A stretch of DNA of 64,000 nt from Clostridiales bacterium Firm_04. Its GTDB lineage: Bacteria > Bacillota > Clostridia > Oscillospirales > Ruminococcaceae. Of this stretch, positions 51,773-60,733 are shown piece after piece (within the stretch, counting starts at the first letter, position 1; each line of letters begins with the position of its first letter). The position numbers and the translations under genes are program-made. The DNA is taken from NCBI GenBank assembly GCA_001603005.1, contig LVAJ01000013.1, positions 186,001 through 250,000 of the forward strand, given 5' to 3'. A model generated the notes under the pieces. That model was not told where the DNA came from, ran no database searches, and worked only from the letters and a program-made list of their open reading frames with translations.

Positions 51773-51810
51773 GACAAAAGCGACCGTAATTTCTTGCGGT
51801 CGCTTTTGTC
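51773..51810. terminator. Terminator after the caspase-like lipoprotein gene
   Basis: GACAAAAGCGACCG and CGGTCGCTTTTGTC form a 14-bp stem, about 70 bases beyond the stop at 51882. Confidence 0.82.
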
Positions 51811-51881
51811 TCACTCAATTATGAAAAGGATTGCTGATTGGTATTGGGGATTTGTTAGCAGTTCTGATGATTCCGCAGTGA

Positions 51882-53600
51882 TCAGCTGACGGTAATGCCG
51901 CAGAACTGACTGAATCTGCCGTCTGTAGATTCCACCTTCAGGATCGTGCTGCCAGCAGAAACACCTGTAATCGTTCCGCCGGAGTTTGTCGCAATGCTGG
52001 TGTCCTCAATGCTCCATCTGAACTTGGATGCATCGTAGCCGGTCGGATAGCTGGAGATATTGACGGTGGCGCTTTCACCGACACCGACGCTTACATAAAC
52101 CGTATCAAGACTGATGGAACCGGTCACTTCAATCTGGTTCTCAGAACCGGATTCCAGCTCATCCTCAACAGCTTCTTCGATCATATAGCTGCTGTTTCCG
52201 TAAATATACGGGCTTGCTTTGTACTTTCCTCTGGGGCGATCTTCATATCCATCCGTTTCACCGTGATCTTTTTTCGCCTGCTTAAGTGCTTCGCTAAGGG
52301 TACGGTGACCGATCTTGAACCACAGGAACTTCTTTTCCTCTGCCAGATATTTTGCCGTACTGCGGATCATTTCAAGATTATAGATTGTGAGGATCGAGTG
52401 ATCGTTTACAACGACAGCGTTACAGTTCTTTTCAAGGAATGTTGAAGCAAGCCAACCGTCATAGCCGCTCTCACAGCATCCAAGATACAGCAGCGTATTT
52501 GTCATATCACCGCAGTATGCCTGCACGTATTTGTAGGTGAATCCGATACAACCGTCACTGCCGGGGAGTAATCTGTCTTCAATATAATCCTTGCTTGTCC
52601 CGACAGAGGAAGTATTGAAATAATATGTCTTGATAAATGAGTGCAACACTCTGTCATATTCGCCGTGACCGTGCCACAGAATGATCTGATTCGATCCAAA
52701 GTTTTTCACCACCTCGGGTGAAACAGTAGTGTCATCCGAGTTTACATCAAAATTGACATTGCTAAACTCATTTGCAATGGCAGTTGCACCGTCATCCGGA
52801 CAGCTTTGGTAAGAACTTGTGGAACCGGTATAGTGGCTTTTGAAAGGCTGATAAGTGGCAATAGAGATATCATTGACCGCGCTGCCGCTGTCCAAACCTT
52901 CGACCGGTACACTATAAAAGTATGAAATACCGCTGCTCAGCTTTGCGACAACATTCTGATGCTCATTGACGCGGTATTCAATAACCTCTCCGTTCTGTTC
53001 CATTTCCTCGAACAGCATCCGGACTTCTTCCAGAGCATCATCACGCTTGTCATCAGGAATATTGCCGCCTGTATCTTTGAACCGTTCCGTAATGACATCG
53101 CAGCGGTCCCGTAAGGTATCAACCGTCTTAAAATCTTCTTCCGTAAGCGGATCAAAGAACCGCACAGATTTCGGCTCGGTTTCATAGTCACCGATCTTAA
53201 TGGAATATTCCTTCTGTGTTTCTTCCGTCACATCCGGAACATACCGGCAGGCATAAATGCCGTCGCCTGCGATTCTGTCGCCGTGCGAGCCGTCATCATA
53301 CAGATCCGATACCTTGTTGTGAGAATCGTCATATAGTCCGACCTCTGCATTTCCTGCAATGTCGTCCTCATTCAGTGCTGTTTCAAACAGCACACCTTCT
53401 TCGTCACCGATTGTCTTGTACGGTGTATCAGTTTTGATGCTGTGTTCTTCAACGGCGTTAATGGGAACCGCCTGCTGAGCCTGTTCGGTATTATTTGCGG
53501 AAGAAGACGATGTGCCGTTGAAAAAGCTTTCTGCATTGCAACCAGTCAAAGCCAGCAAGGTGATCAAAGACAGACCGACCGATAATTTGCGTGTCTTCAT
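51882..53600 (-). CDS. Lipoprotein with caspase-like cysteine peptidase domain and C-terminal Ig-like (Big_2) domain
   Basis: 572 residues. Lipobox LALTGC (Cys about 21). Residues about 60-140 form a beta-rich domain with YDDGSHGDRIAGDGIYAC, as in secreted Ig-like/choice-of-anchor domains. The central part carries NQIILWHGHGEYD (His about 310) and LLYLGCCESGYDG (Cys about 375), the His/Cys spacing and contexts of clan CD (caspase/gingipain/CHAT-like) peptidases. The C-terminal 80 residues are Big_2-like (VGVGESATVNISSYPTGYDA). It follows the WXG100 genes and may act on secreted proteins; that link is positional. Confidence 0.7.
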   Translation of the reverse strand: MKTRKLSVGLSLITLLALTGCNAESFFNGTSSSSANNTEQAQQAVPINAVEEHSIKTDTPYKTIGDEEGVLFETALNEDDIAGNAEVGLYDDSHNKVSDLYDDGSHGDRIAGDGIYACRYVPDVTEETQKEYSIKIGDYETEPKSVRFFDPLTEEDFKTVDTLRDRCDVITERFKDTGGNIPDDKRDDALEEVRMLFEEMEQNGEVIEYRVNEHQNVVAKLSSGISYFYSVPVEGLDSGSAVNDISIATYQPFKSHYTGSTSSYQSCPDDGATAIANEFSNVNFDVNSDDTTVSPEVVKNFGSNQIILWHGHGEYDRVLHSFIKTYYFNTSSVGTSKDYIEDRLLPGSDGCIGFTYKYVQAYCGDMTNTLLYLGCCESGYDGWLASTFLEKNCNAVVVNDHSILTIYNLEMIRSTAKYLAEEKKFLWFKIGHRTLSEALKQAKKDHGETDGYEDRPRGKYKASPYIYGNSSYMIEEAVEDELESGSENQIEVTGSISLDTVYVSVGVGESATVNISSYPTGYDASKFRWSIEDTSIATNSGGTITGVSAGSTILKVESTDGRFSQFCGITVS

Positions 53601-53680
53601 TTTTATACGTAACCTCTCTTTTTGAATGATACGAAATCTGCTTCAGCGTCGTGCAGACCACGGATGCGTCCGGCTTAACG

Positions 53681-53717
53681 GGCACTCCGGAAGCGAAGGA
53701 GGAGGCTCCGGAGTGCC
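53681..53717. other. Hairpin upstream of the lipoprotein gene
   Basis: GGCACTCCGGA and TCCGGAGTGCC form a perfect 11-bp stem without a T tract. Confidence 0.5.
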
Positions 53718-53759
53718 ATGTGCAGCGCAGGGCTGAACGAACGATTCGATTGCATCATA

Positions 53760-53791
53760 CTGCACCGCTGCAGCAAAGTGAAGCGGTGCAG
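53760..53791 (-). terminator. Hairpin after the WXG100 genes
   Basis: CTGCACCGCT and AGCGGTGCAG form a 10-bp stem, 32 bases past the WXG100 stop, with a weak T tract. It may partly separate the WXG100 transcript from the lipoprotein gene. Confidence 0.55.
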
Positions 53792-53822
53792 ATTCACGCA
53801 GCGTATTGAAGCGGCAAGCGAA

Positions 53823-54140
53823 TTACTGAGGCTTCTTGATCGCAGCGACGTTCTGGATCGCGACCTGCTCGACGATCTCCATCGGCTCTGCGACGTTCTG
53901 CTCCAGATAGTTCGCGACCTTCAGCAGGTAAGCTTCGTACTTTTCGAGCTCCGGCTTCAGAGCTTCAAACTTGTCGCGCATCTCGGTAGCACTCTCTGCA
54001 ACATAGATGCTCTCGGTGCTCTTGATCTTGAGAGCGACATCGTTGATGTTGTTCTTCATCTGACCTGAAATCTGTCTGATCTGCTGTGCAAGTGCACGGA
54101 TCATATCGGAATTTACATAAAGCTGCTGGGGATTCGGCAT
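53823..54140 (-). CDS. WXG100-like type VII secretion protein, variant without the W-x-G turn
   Basis: 105 residues, two long helices with a central break, as in EsxA-like substrates. The turn reads ESIYVAESATEMRDKF, so Tyr-Val-Ala stands where W-x-G is usual. The C-terminal helix continues past 90 with NVAEPMEIVEQ. GGAGAG precedes the ATG. Paired with the canonical WXG100 gene 28 bases upstream, it probably forms a heterodimer for secretion. Confidence 0.8.
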   Translation of the reverse strand: MPNPQQLYVNSDMIRALAQQIRQISGQMKNNINDVALKIKSTESIYVAESATEMRDKFEALKPELEKYEAYLLKVANYLEQNVAEPMEIVEQVAIQNVAAIKKPQ

Positions 54141-54168
54141 AATAATCTCTCCTTTATTCTTATTTCAA

Positions 54169-54480
54169 TTAAAATGTGACCTGATTGGAAGCGCTGCGGC
54201 TGTCCTGCATACGTGCTTCATGTGCATTTGCGGTTTGGCGGAGGAAGGTTGCATACTCACCGATGACTTCGCGCATGGACTCGAAAACCGGTCTCTGGTT
54301 TTCTGCGACATTGCGGAATGCATCTGCGTCCTCGCCCTTCCAGTTCTGTGCGAGATCAGACTCGATCAGGGTGTAGAGCGAAGTGTAGATTCTTGCAAAT
54401 TCATCGCCCAGACCGTCGAGCTGTGTAGCAGTGGTCAGTACAGCGTCTGTACCTTCTCGGAAATCAATAACGTTAGGCAT
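54169..54480 (-). CDS. WXG100 family type VII secretion protein
   Basis: 103 residues with the helix-turn-helix hairpin and canonical motif QNWKGEDADAF (W-K-G about residue 46). Begins MPNVIDFREGTDAVLTTATQ. AGGAGG precedes the ATG. Such proteins are exported as dimers by the EssC-type motor encoded just upstream. The gene has its own TATAAT (54537-54542) with a weak -35, and a CAAAGC/GCTTTG hairpin in its leader, suggesting separate, stronger expression than essC. Confidence 0.9.
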   Translation of the reverse strand: MPNVIDFREGTDAVLTTATQLDGLGDEFARIYTSLYTLIESDLAQNWKGEDADAFRNVAENQRPVFESMREVIGEYATFLRQTANAHEARMQDSRSASNQVTF

Positions 54481-54738
54481 TTGGATTCCTCCTGAAATAG
54501 TATTTTATTTCAAAGCACCGTCGCTTTGATGATCTTATTATACCACATCGCGATTTTCGTGCCGGCAAAAAAGTGCGCGCTTAATATTTTAGGTATTTTA
54601 GGAAAAAGGTATTTTCCAAACGCACGAAAATACGCGGTTTCTGATGCGCAAAAAAATTTTTTGCTGTTTTTTGCCACTATTTTTGCTGTCAGATACCATT
54701 CCGTTTGCTGTTTTTTAGCCCCGATTTCGGGCGGATTT

Positions 54739-57700
54739 TTACCCGAATCTGCGGAAAACGGTCTCCGCGATCCGATTGCGGATCACGACGCCGTCGCGTT
54801 CTGTCATGACCGGAGCAGGGCGGTCCAGCGCAAAGAAATCGGATTCGGCAAGCTGCTCACCGAGCCAGATGCCGGACGCATCGAACCAGTCGCGGTGCTT
54901 TTCGGTATCGAACTGACTCAGATCGGTGATGTCATCCAGATCCTTGATGAGATGGAAGTAGGCGCCGCGTGTGCCGTTCATCATCTCCGGCGTATCCAGT
55001 ATAATATAATGGTAGTGGATCTCCGGCAGCTGCGTGACGATGCTCTTGAGGTTGACGATCGTCAGATTTGTTTTGTCGGCAGCGCAGAGATTCTGGAAGT
55101 ATGGAATGATGACATAGACCGGCGGTTCATCCGTCTGCATCGAATAGGTGCCGTCCGGATTCTTTTTCAGGAGTCCGCAGCGGCGCTCCGCTTCCTCTTT
55201 ATAGATGCGGTTCCACTCATAGATCTCCTCGGCGGTGGTGAAGCAGGTATAGCTGCTGTTCTCCTGTTTGAGCGCACCGGTCGGATCCAGCACATAGACC
55301 TGCGCATCCGGATCCTGCGCGAGCATATTGGCAAGATGCTGCGCAAACGGGATCAGCGTCGCGGGATCTGCTGCAGAAACGAATGTCAGATACTTGTCGC
55401 TGAAATCATAGCAGTAGTTCCGATTGTTTGCAATGCCGATCGGGATGCCGGTTTTGCCGTCAGAGACAGCAGGGAGCGGCGCGGCAACATCGGGCGCTGA
55501 TGCGGCGGGCTTGTGCGCAGCGGGCTTCTGCGGCGCCGGAGCGGCTGTTTCAGGCTGTTCGGGTTCCGATACCGCATCGAGATAGGAGACCGCACGGAAC
55601 GCGTCTCCGCGCGCGCAGACGTCCTGACAGAGCTGTCGGATCTCCTTGCCGGCATCCTGATCTGCAAGGCTGTCGTCGTCCTCATCGCGCGGCACGATAT
55701 CGAAGATATCCGCGACCTGAAATTTATAGGTGATGTCTTCCTCTTTGATGATACCGCTGCCCGGACACTCCGAGGGCGTGATGCCGCCGGTTCTGCCGAG
55801 AATGCTTGCATAGTCCGTGGCATCGTTCATGCGGAACATGAGCGTCTGCTGGATATACTGCCGCAGGCGGTAGTTTATGTTGATCGCAGCGGTACCGATG
55901 ACCAGATACACACCGCGCTTGATGCCCTCACGCGCAATATACATCAGCGAATTGGTCACGTTATCGCCGCATTTCTCGGCAAATTCGGTATAGTTATTGA
56001 TCAGAAGCACGATGCGCGGGAGCGGTTCTGCGCCGCTGTGTTTGCAGTATTCGGTATATTCGCCGCGGTATGCAGAGAACAGCTTGCTGCGGCGTGCGAT
56101 CTCCTTGCGGAGCGCTTCCACGATCGTGACGGCATCGCTGTCCTGCTCATTCGTCACGACGTCGCCGACATGCGGTGCATCCTGAAACGCCTTCAGAAAT
56201 CCCGCATCGAAATCAATGATATAGAGATTGACCTGATCGGCGCGGTAGCCGTAGATCAGCGAATAGATCAGCGAAATGAAGAACATATCGAGACCGCTGC
56301 CGGCTGCACCGAATGCGAGCACATTGCCGTTTTCCGAGAACGAAATGCGCATGATCTCCTGAATGCGGTTGTAGAGGTCGTCGCGCTTGCCGATGACCGG
56401 CTCCAGCGGCTCCGGCACGCTGACCGGCTTTGCGCCTGCTTCATCGTAGAGCGCGCGCAGCGAGAGCTTTGCGGGGATCGGCTCCAGCCAGAGCGGACGG
56501 ACTTCCATGTCCTTTGCCGCTTCGATCAGGTACTCTCTGACCGCGACAAGCTGCGAGACAACATGCTGTCCGGCATCCGCATGGATCACGGGTTTGCGGC
56601 TCTTTTCATAGACCGCCGTACCGGTGTTGCCGATGACCTCGACCGTGCCGATATCATTGCGCACAAAGCCGTCCGATTCGATGTAGTCAGCGCCGCACCA
56701 TGCGGACTGTGCCATGCTGAATACCTCGTTATAGCCGACCTGAAAATAGAAGCGTCCCGTGGTGTTGATCTCCGCCGCGTCCGGACAGTGGATGACCGCG
56801 CGGCTGTCCTCTTTCTCCTGCACCTTCAGGCAGATCTTGAAACGGGAATTACTCCAGATCTGCGGGCTGACAACGGAATCCGGCTTCTGTGTCGCGAGGA
56901 TCAGATGAATGCCGAGGCTTCGTCCGATACGCGCCGCACTGACCAGCAGGTCCATGAAATCGGTGCGGTCGGCTTTCAGCTCTGCAAACTCGTCGCAGAC
57001 GATGAACAGATGCGGCAGGCTTTCGAGGTCGGCGCCCTGACGGCGAAGCTGCTGATATTTGTAGATATCCATTGTGCCTTCATCGGAGAGCCGGCGCGCC
57101 TTTTTGAACAGACGCTGCCGCCGTTTCAGCTCGGTCTCGATCGAAATGCACGCGCGCTCGATCGTTGCGCCGTCGAGGTTTGTGACGGTGCCGACGATAT
57201 GCGGCAGCTTATGCTGCACCTCGACGGTCTTGCCGTTGACAGTCTCCTCGCGGACATCGTTGAACGCGTCGGCAAGTCCGCCGCCCTTGTAGTCCACGAT
57301 GACGAATGCGACTTCCTCCGGGCTGTAATTGACCGCGAGCGACAGAATGACCGTGATGATGCTCTCACTCTTACCGGAACCGGTGGTGCCGGCGATCAGA
57401 CCGTGCGGGCCGTGATATTTTTCGTGCATGTCGATGCAGAAAATGTCGCCGGACGGTGCAATACCGATCTCGGTTTTCAGCGATTTGATCGGATTGTTCT
57501 CCTGCCAGCGCATCGGGCTGTTGAGATGCTGCACATTGGACACATGGAACATGTCGAGGAAGGTCAGCATCTTCGGGAGCTGGTTCTTCTCCGTGCTGAT
57601 ATCCAGCCGGATATTGGAAATTGCCTGCAAATACGGATCAAAGTCCTTTGTGACCTGATACGGCACAAAATCCGTGACGCGGCTCTGCACGCGGTCATAG

Positions 57701-59490
57701 AGCTTGCAGCTGCCGTCCGCGAGCTCCACGATCAGATCCGAATTGCTGTAATTGTACATGCCGAAAGCGGTCAGCAGGCTGATGCCGAGCAGCTCGCGCT
57801 CGCGCAGCAGAACCGGCAGAATGTCAATGCTTTCGAGCTTTTTCTTATCGATCGCGATGATGAGGATTTTCGGGAATGCGTCGTCCTTGCGGTTCGTGCG
57901 GTTGTCGAGCTCCTTTTCCAGCTCATGCGTCAGTTCCTTGATATCGTCCTCGGTGCAGGCGATATAGCGGAAGGTGTTGTCCGCATTCCATGTATGCGGC
58001 AGCCAGCGCACATAATCCCACTGTTCCGCATCGTCTTCATCGTAAATGAAGATCAGCTTCAGCTCGTCATAGGAATACAGGGCGGTCAGCTGCACGACCA
58101 TGCTCCGGAGCAGCTCAAAGGCGCTCTCTTTGGAGCCGTTGATGCCGCAGATGCAGCCGCCGTTCAGCGAAAGCGTGATCGGGACATTCTCGACAACGCG
58201 TTCCTCGCTGACAAACTGCATCATGTCATAGCGCAGATTGTCCTTGAAAAAAGCATCGGTGTTCTCTGCATATTTGACCTGCACCTCGGATTCGAGATCG
58301 CCGATGCCGAGCACCACGCGCATGAAATCCTCGTCCCCGATGCTCTTGCTCCAGAGCAGGCGGTCGCGGGAGATCACGCGGGACATGCAGGCATCCAGCC
58401 CCAGATATTTTTTGCAGAGATATTCCTTCTCCTGATCCTTCATGACGCTGACGGCATCCCGCAGCTGCATGATATATTCCTGATAATCCTTGATGCGCGT
58501 TTCTTCCTCGGCATTCAGGTGCTTGGCATTGTTCCGCTTGATGATCGCAGGCCAGATGAGCGAGGACAGCACCATGCTGCCCGCCATGATGAACGACGGC
58601 ACGACATACGAAAAATTCGTGTGACGGTAATGCGCAGCGACAGCGGAATATGCCGCGATCAGAACGGTCGCGGTGCTCATGCTGATCGACGAGCCCATCG
58701 ACAGCAAAATCGACGGCTCATCCTTTTTCATCGTGCGCTCCGGCGGAAGCAGCGAGATCTCATGCAGATCCGGCTTGCTCTCGCCGAGGTCGATCGTGCG
58801 GTAGAAATACTGCACCGGCTCGGCGTTTTTGCTCTCGACCGGACGGACAAATTCCGGAAACTGTACCGGAATCAGCCAGTCGGCACGGACAGCGCGGTCA
58901 AACTGAATGTTCGCGGCAATGAAATCCGCACAGATCACGAATTTATAGCCGACCAGAAAGACCACGTCGCCGACTGCAAGTGCCGTGCGCGTATGCGGCG
59001 CGATCTTGCGGTTATTGAGATAGGTGCCGTTGCGGCTCTTGCAGTCCTCGGCATACCAGACGCCGTTTTCGCGGGAGATGACGGCATGGTCGCCGGAAAT
59101 GTACAGATCGTCCAGAACAATGTCGTTATCCGGCTGGCTGCCGATGTGGATCGCATAATCCTGTCCGGCTTTGGAAGCGGCACAGAACTTGATAAAGCAG
59201 TTTTTCTCATCGCGGATCGGCTCGATGATGAGCGTACACTTCATCCCGTTGACGCGCAGCGAAAGCACATCCTCATCGCCGATCTCGGCGCGGGGGAGCG
59301 CATTGCCTTCGTCGTCAATGATCTGATACTGCTCGCCGCCGGAGATGATCCAGCGCTGATTGATGCCGTCGATGATGATATCTTCCGTCAGATCCGGAAT
59401 GCTGTGGCGGATCTTATAGTGACCGGTTTTCTTATCGGGCAGAACGGTCGTGTTGACATACGCGTTCTGCAAAAATGTAACTAACAGCAT
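54739..59490 (-). CDS. essC: EssC-type FtsK/SpoIIIE motor ATPase of type VII secretion
   Basis: 1583 residues from the ATG at 59490 (GAGG 8 bases upstream; the GTG three codons earlier overlaps that site). Two N-terminal FHA-like domains (about 1-185; second with SRNGTYLNNRKI), two membrane helices (about 260-320), then three ATPase modules. Module 1 is intact: AGTTGSGKSES (about 698-708) and FIVCDEFAEL. Module 2 has GAAGSGLDM, lacking the Walker Lys, and module 3 has SAADPATL, also degenerate. A Pro/Ala-rich linker (about 1315-1350) precedes module 3. It drives export of WXG100 proteins across the membrane. Confidence 0.95.
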   Translation of the reverse strand: MLLVTFLQNAYVNTTVLPDKKTGHYKIRHSIPDLTEDIIIDGINQRWIISGGEQYQIIDDEGNALPRAEIGDEDVLSLRVNGMKCTLIIEPIRDEKNCFIKFCAASKAGQDYAIHIGSQPDNDIVLDDLYISGDHAVISRENGVWYAEDCKSRNGTYLNNRKIAPHTRTALAVGDVVFLVGYKFVICADFIAANIQFDRAVRADWLIPVQFPEFVRPVESKNAEPVQYFYRTIDLGESKPDLHEISLLPPERTMKKDEPSILLSMGSSISMSTATVLIAAYSAVAAHYRHTNFSYVVPSFIMAGSMVLSSLIWPAIIKRNNAKHLNAEEETRIKDYQEYIMQLRDAVSVMKDQEKEYLCKKYLGLDACMSRVISRDRLLWSKSIGDEDFMRVVLGIGDLESEVQVKYAENTDAFFKDNLRYDMMQFVSEERVVENVPITLSLNGGCICGINGSKESAFELLRSMVVQLTALYSYDELKLIFIYDEDDAEQWDYVRWLPHTWNADNTFRYIACTEDDIKELTHELEKELDNRTNRKDDAFPKILIIAIDKKKLESIDILPVLLRERELLGISLLTAFGMYNYSNSDLIVELADGSCKLYDRVQSRVTDFVPYQVTKDFDPYLQAISNIRLDISTEKNQLPKMLTFLDMFHVSNVQHLNSPMRWQENNPIKSLKTEIGIAPSGDIFCIDMHEKYHGPHGLIAGTTGSGKSESIITVILSLAVNYSPEEVAFVIVDYKGGGLADAFNDVREETVNGKTVEVQHKLPHIVGTVTNLDGATIERACISIETELKRRQRLFKKARRLSDEGTMDIYKYQQLRRQGADLESLPHLFIVCDEFAELKADRTDFMDLLVSAARIGRSLGIHLILATQKPDSVVSPQIWSNSRFKICLKVQEKEDSRAVIHCPDAAEINTTGRFYFQVGYNEVFSMAQSAWCGADYIESDGFVRNDIGTVEVIGNTGTAVYEKSRKPVIHADAGQHVVSQLVAVREYLIEAAKDMEVRPLWLEPIPAKLSLRALYDEAGAKPVSVPEPLEPVIGKRDDLYNRIQEIMRISFSENGNVLAFGAAGSGLDMFFISLIYSLIYGYRADQVNLYIIDFDAGFLKAFQDAPHVGDVVTNEQDSDAVTIVEALRKEIARRSKLFSAYRGEYTEYCKHSGAEPLPRIVLLINNYTEFAEKCGDNVTNSLMYIAREGIKRGVYLVIGTAAININYRLRQYIQQTLMFRMNDATDYASILGRTGGITPSECPGSGIIKEEDITYKFQVADIFDIVPRDEDDDSLADQDAGKEIRQLCQDVCARGDAFRAVSYLDAVSEPEQPETAAPAPQKPAAHKPAASAPDVAAPLPAVSDGKTGIPIGIANNRNYCYDFSDKYLTFVSAADPATLIPFAQHLANMLAQDPDAQVYVLDPTGALKQENSSYTCFTTAEEIYEWNRIYKEEAERRCGLLKKNPDGTYSMQTDEPPVYVIIPYFQNLCAADKTNLTIVNLKSIVTQLPEIHYHYIILDTPEMMNGTRGAYFHLIKDLDDITDLSQFDTEKHRDWFDASGIWLGEQLAESDFFALDRPAPVMTERDGVVIRNRIAETVFRRFG

Positions 59491-59512
59491 AGTTTGCACC
59501 TCAGCATGCAGA

Positions 59513-59764
59513 TTATATAAACATCAGACGGGAGCGGTTGCAGATGCCCAGCTCCCGCAGGGTGCGGTCCTGCGGCAGGCTTTCGCCCTGATCCCGGAAG
59601 CAGAGCACATTGTTTGTGCTGCTGCTGTAAAAGCCCTTTGCGATCTCCGCAAACAGCTCCGAGAGCACATCTGTCACATCGCGGACATACATATTATCCG
59701 GCAGGCGGATCTCGTATGTCATGCCGTTCACAGGAAGATAGACCTGAACAATGATCTTATTCAT
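59513..59764 (-). CDS. YukD/EsaB-like ubiquitin-fold protein
   Basis: 83 residues: MNKIIVQVYLPVNGMTYEIR, a ubiquitin-like beta-grasp start, then VTDVLSELFAEIAKGF and LPQDRTLRELGICNRSRLMF. YukD/EsaB proteins are cytoplasmic accessory or regulatory parts of Firmicute type VII systems. Its start overlaps the end of the RepA-like gene by 4 bases, and essC follows by 22 bases, so it is in the same operon. Confidence 0.85.
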   Translation of the reverse strand: MNKIIVQVYLPVNGMTYEIRLPDNMYVRDVTDVLSELFAEIAKGFYSSSTNNVLCFRDQGESLPQDRTLRELGICNRSRLMFI

Positions 59765-60729
59765 TTGCTTGACTTCCTTTTCTTCTTTTTCAGTTCGGGG
59801 TAGTCGATCCAGCGGATGCGCACGAGCAGTCCGCTGAACACATGATAATTGAAATTGGCAAGGTCGGCGTCCGTGAGCGGCGTGCCGCTGGTATGGCAGT
59901 ATTCCCAGTCCAGCACATCGGAGAGCTCGTTCATGTCGCGTTCAAACGGCTCAATGATGCGTCTGGTGAGGGCGCGGTCTGTCTCCATGACCTCGTCATA
60001 GGTCGGCAGCTCCGGCGTACTGCCGAGCAGTGTCTTGACGCTGATCGTATCCGCATTCTTCTTAAAATAGTTCATCTTCTTGTGCTCGGAGAGCTTTTTC
60101 AGGAAATAATAGCTGTTCGGATTGCGCTTTAGGTTGATGCGGAACAGCTTTTCCGGATAGGGCATGACCGGCATGGACTTCATGATCGCGAAAAATTCCT
60201 CGGTGAATGTAAAGAAGATGAAATTGTTGCGGATCTTGGTTTCGCTGCAGAGCCGGATGTCCTGCATGCTCTGCTCGCGGTTCGAGGATTTCTGAAAATC
60301 CAGATGCATATTCAGCAGCGTTTTCAGGTCGGAGCCGATCTGCTTTTTGACCTCTGTGCTGTTTTTCAGCTCGCAGAGGCGCATGTATTCCTCAACGGAA
60401 AGCATGACCGTCCGCTCCTTGGAGCCGCTCTCGGTGAACTTGATCATCAGTGCATCCGCAAGCCGGTGCGTGGTGGTTTTCAGTCCGCCGCCGAGCGTCG
60501 AGAAATTCTCGAACAGAATGCGCAGATTGTCCTTTTCGATGCACAGGGTATCGTCATCATCCGGCGCTGCGGGCAGCTTGGTCGTTTTGAGCGTCGCAAG
60601 CTTGTTCATCGCAGAGGACTGCCGCATGACGCGGAACAGATTTCCGGAGACACCGTGCACCTGCAGATCCGGCGCAAGAACCTGACCGACGGCAGCAGAA
60701 TTGCCGTCTATTCCCTTCTTGTACTCCAT
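59761..60729 (-). CDS. Plasmid replication-initiator-like (RepA/winged-helix) protein inside the type VII operon
   Basis: 322 residues. The pattern resembles Firmicute plasmid/element initiator proteins: a first winged-helix-like half (LADALMIKFTESG, VMLSVEEYMRLCELKN) and a second with FRINLKRNPNSYYFLKKLSE, then TISVKTLLGSTPELPTYDEV and DRALTRRIIEPFERDMNEL, ending WEYCHTSGTPLTDADL. It lies in the middle of a tight gene run (4 bases after the previous gene, 4-base overlap with the YukD-like gene), so it is expressed with the secretion genes. No replication origin repeats were seen. A regulatory or co-opted role is inferred; the family match needs a profile search. Confidence 0.6.
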   Translation of the reverse strand: MEYKKGIDGNSAAVGQVLAPDLQVHGVSGNLFRVMRQSSAMNKLATLKTTKLPAAPDDDDTLCIEKDNLRILFENFSTLGGGLKTTTHRLADALMIKFTESGSKERTVMLSVEEYMRLCELKNSTEVKKQIGSDLKTLLNMHLDFQKSSNREQSMQDIRLCSETKIRNNFIFFTFTEEFFAIMKSMPVMPYPEKLFRINLKRNPNSYYFLKKLSEHKKMNYFKKNADTISVKTLLGSTPELPTYDEVMETDRALTRRIIEPFERDMNELSDVLDWEYCHTSGTPLTDADLANFNYHVFSGLLVRIRWIDYPELKKKKRKSSK

Positions 60730-60733
60730 CTGC

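Noticed and set aside
55513-59484. 1323-residue plus-strand frame opposite essC
   Set aside because: Asp/Arg/Ile-rich shadow with no motif; the minus frame encodes a complete EssC.
59761-60729. Integrated plasmid or replication origin at the RepA-like gene
   Set aside because: No iterons, partition or mobilisation genes; the gene is translationally tied to secretion genes.
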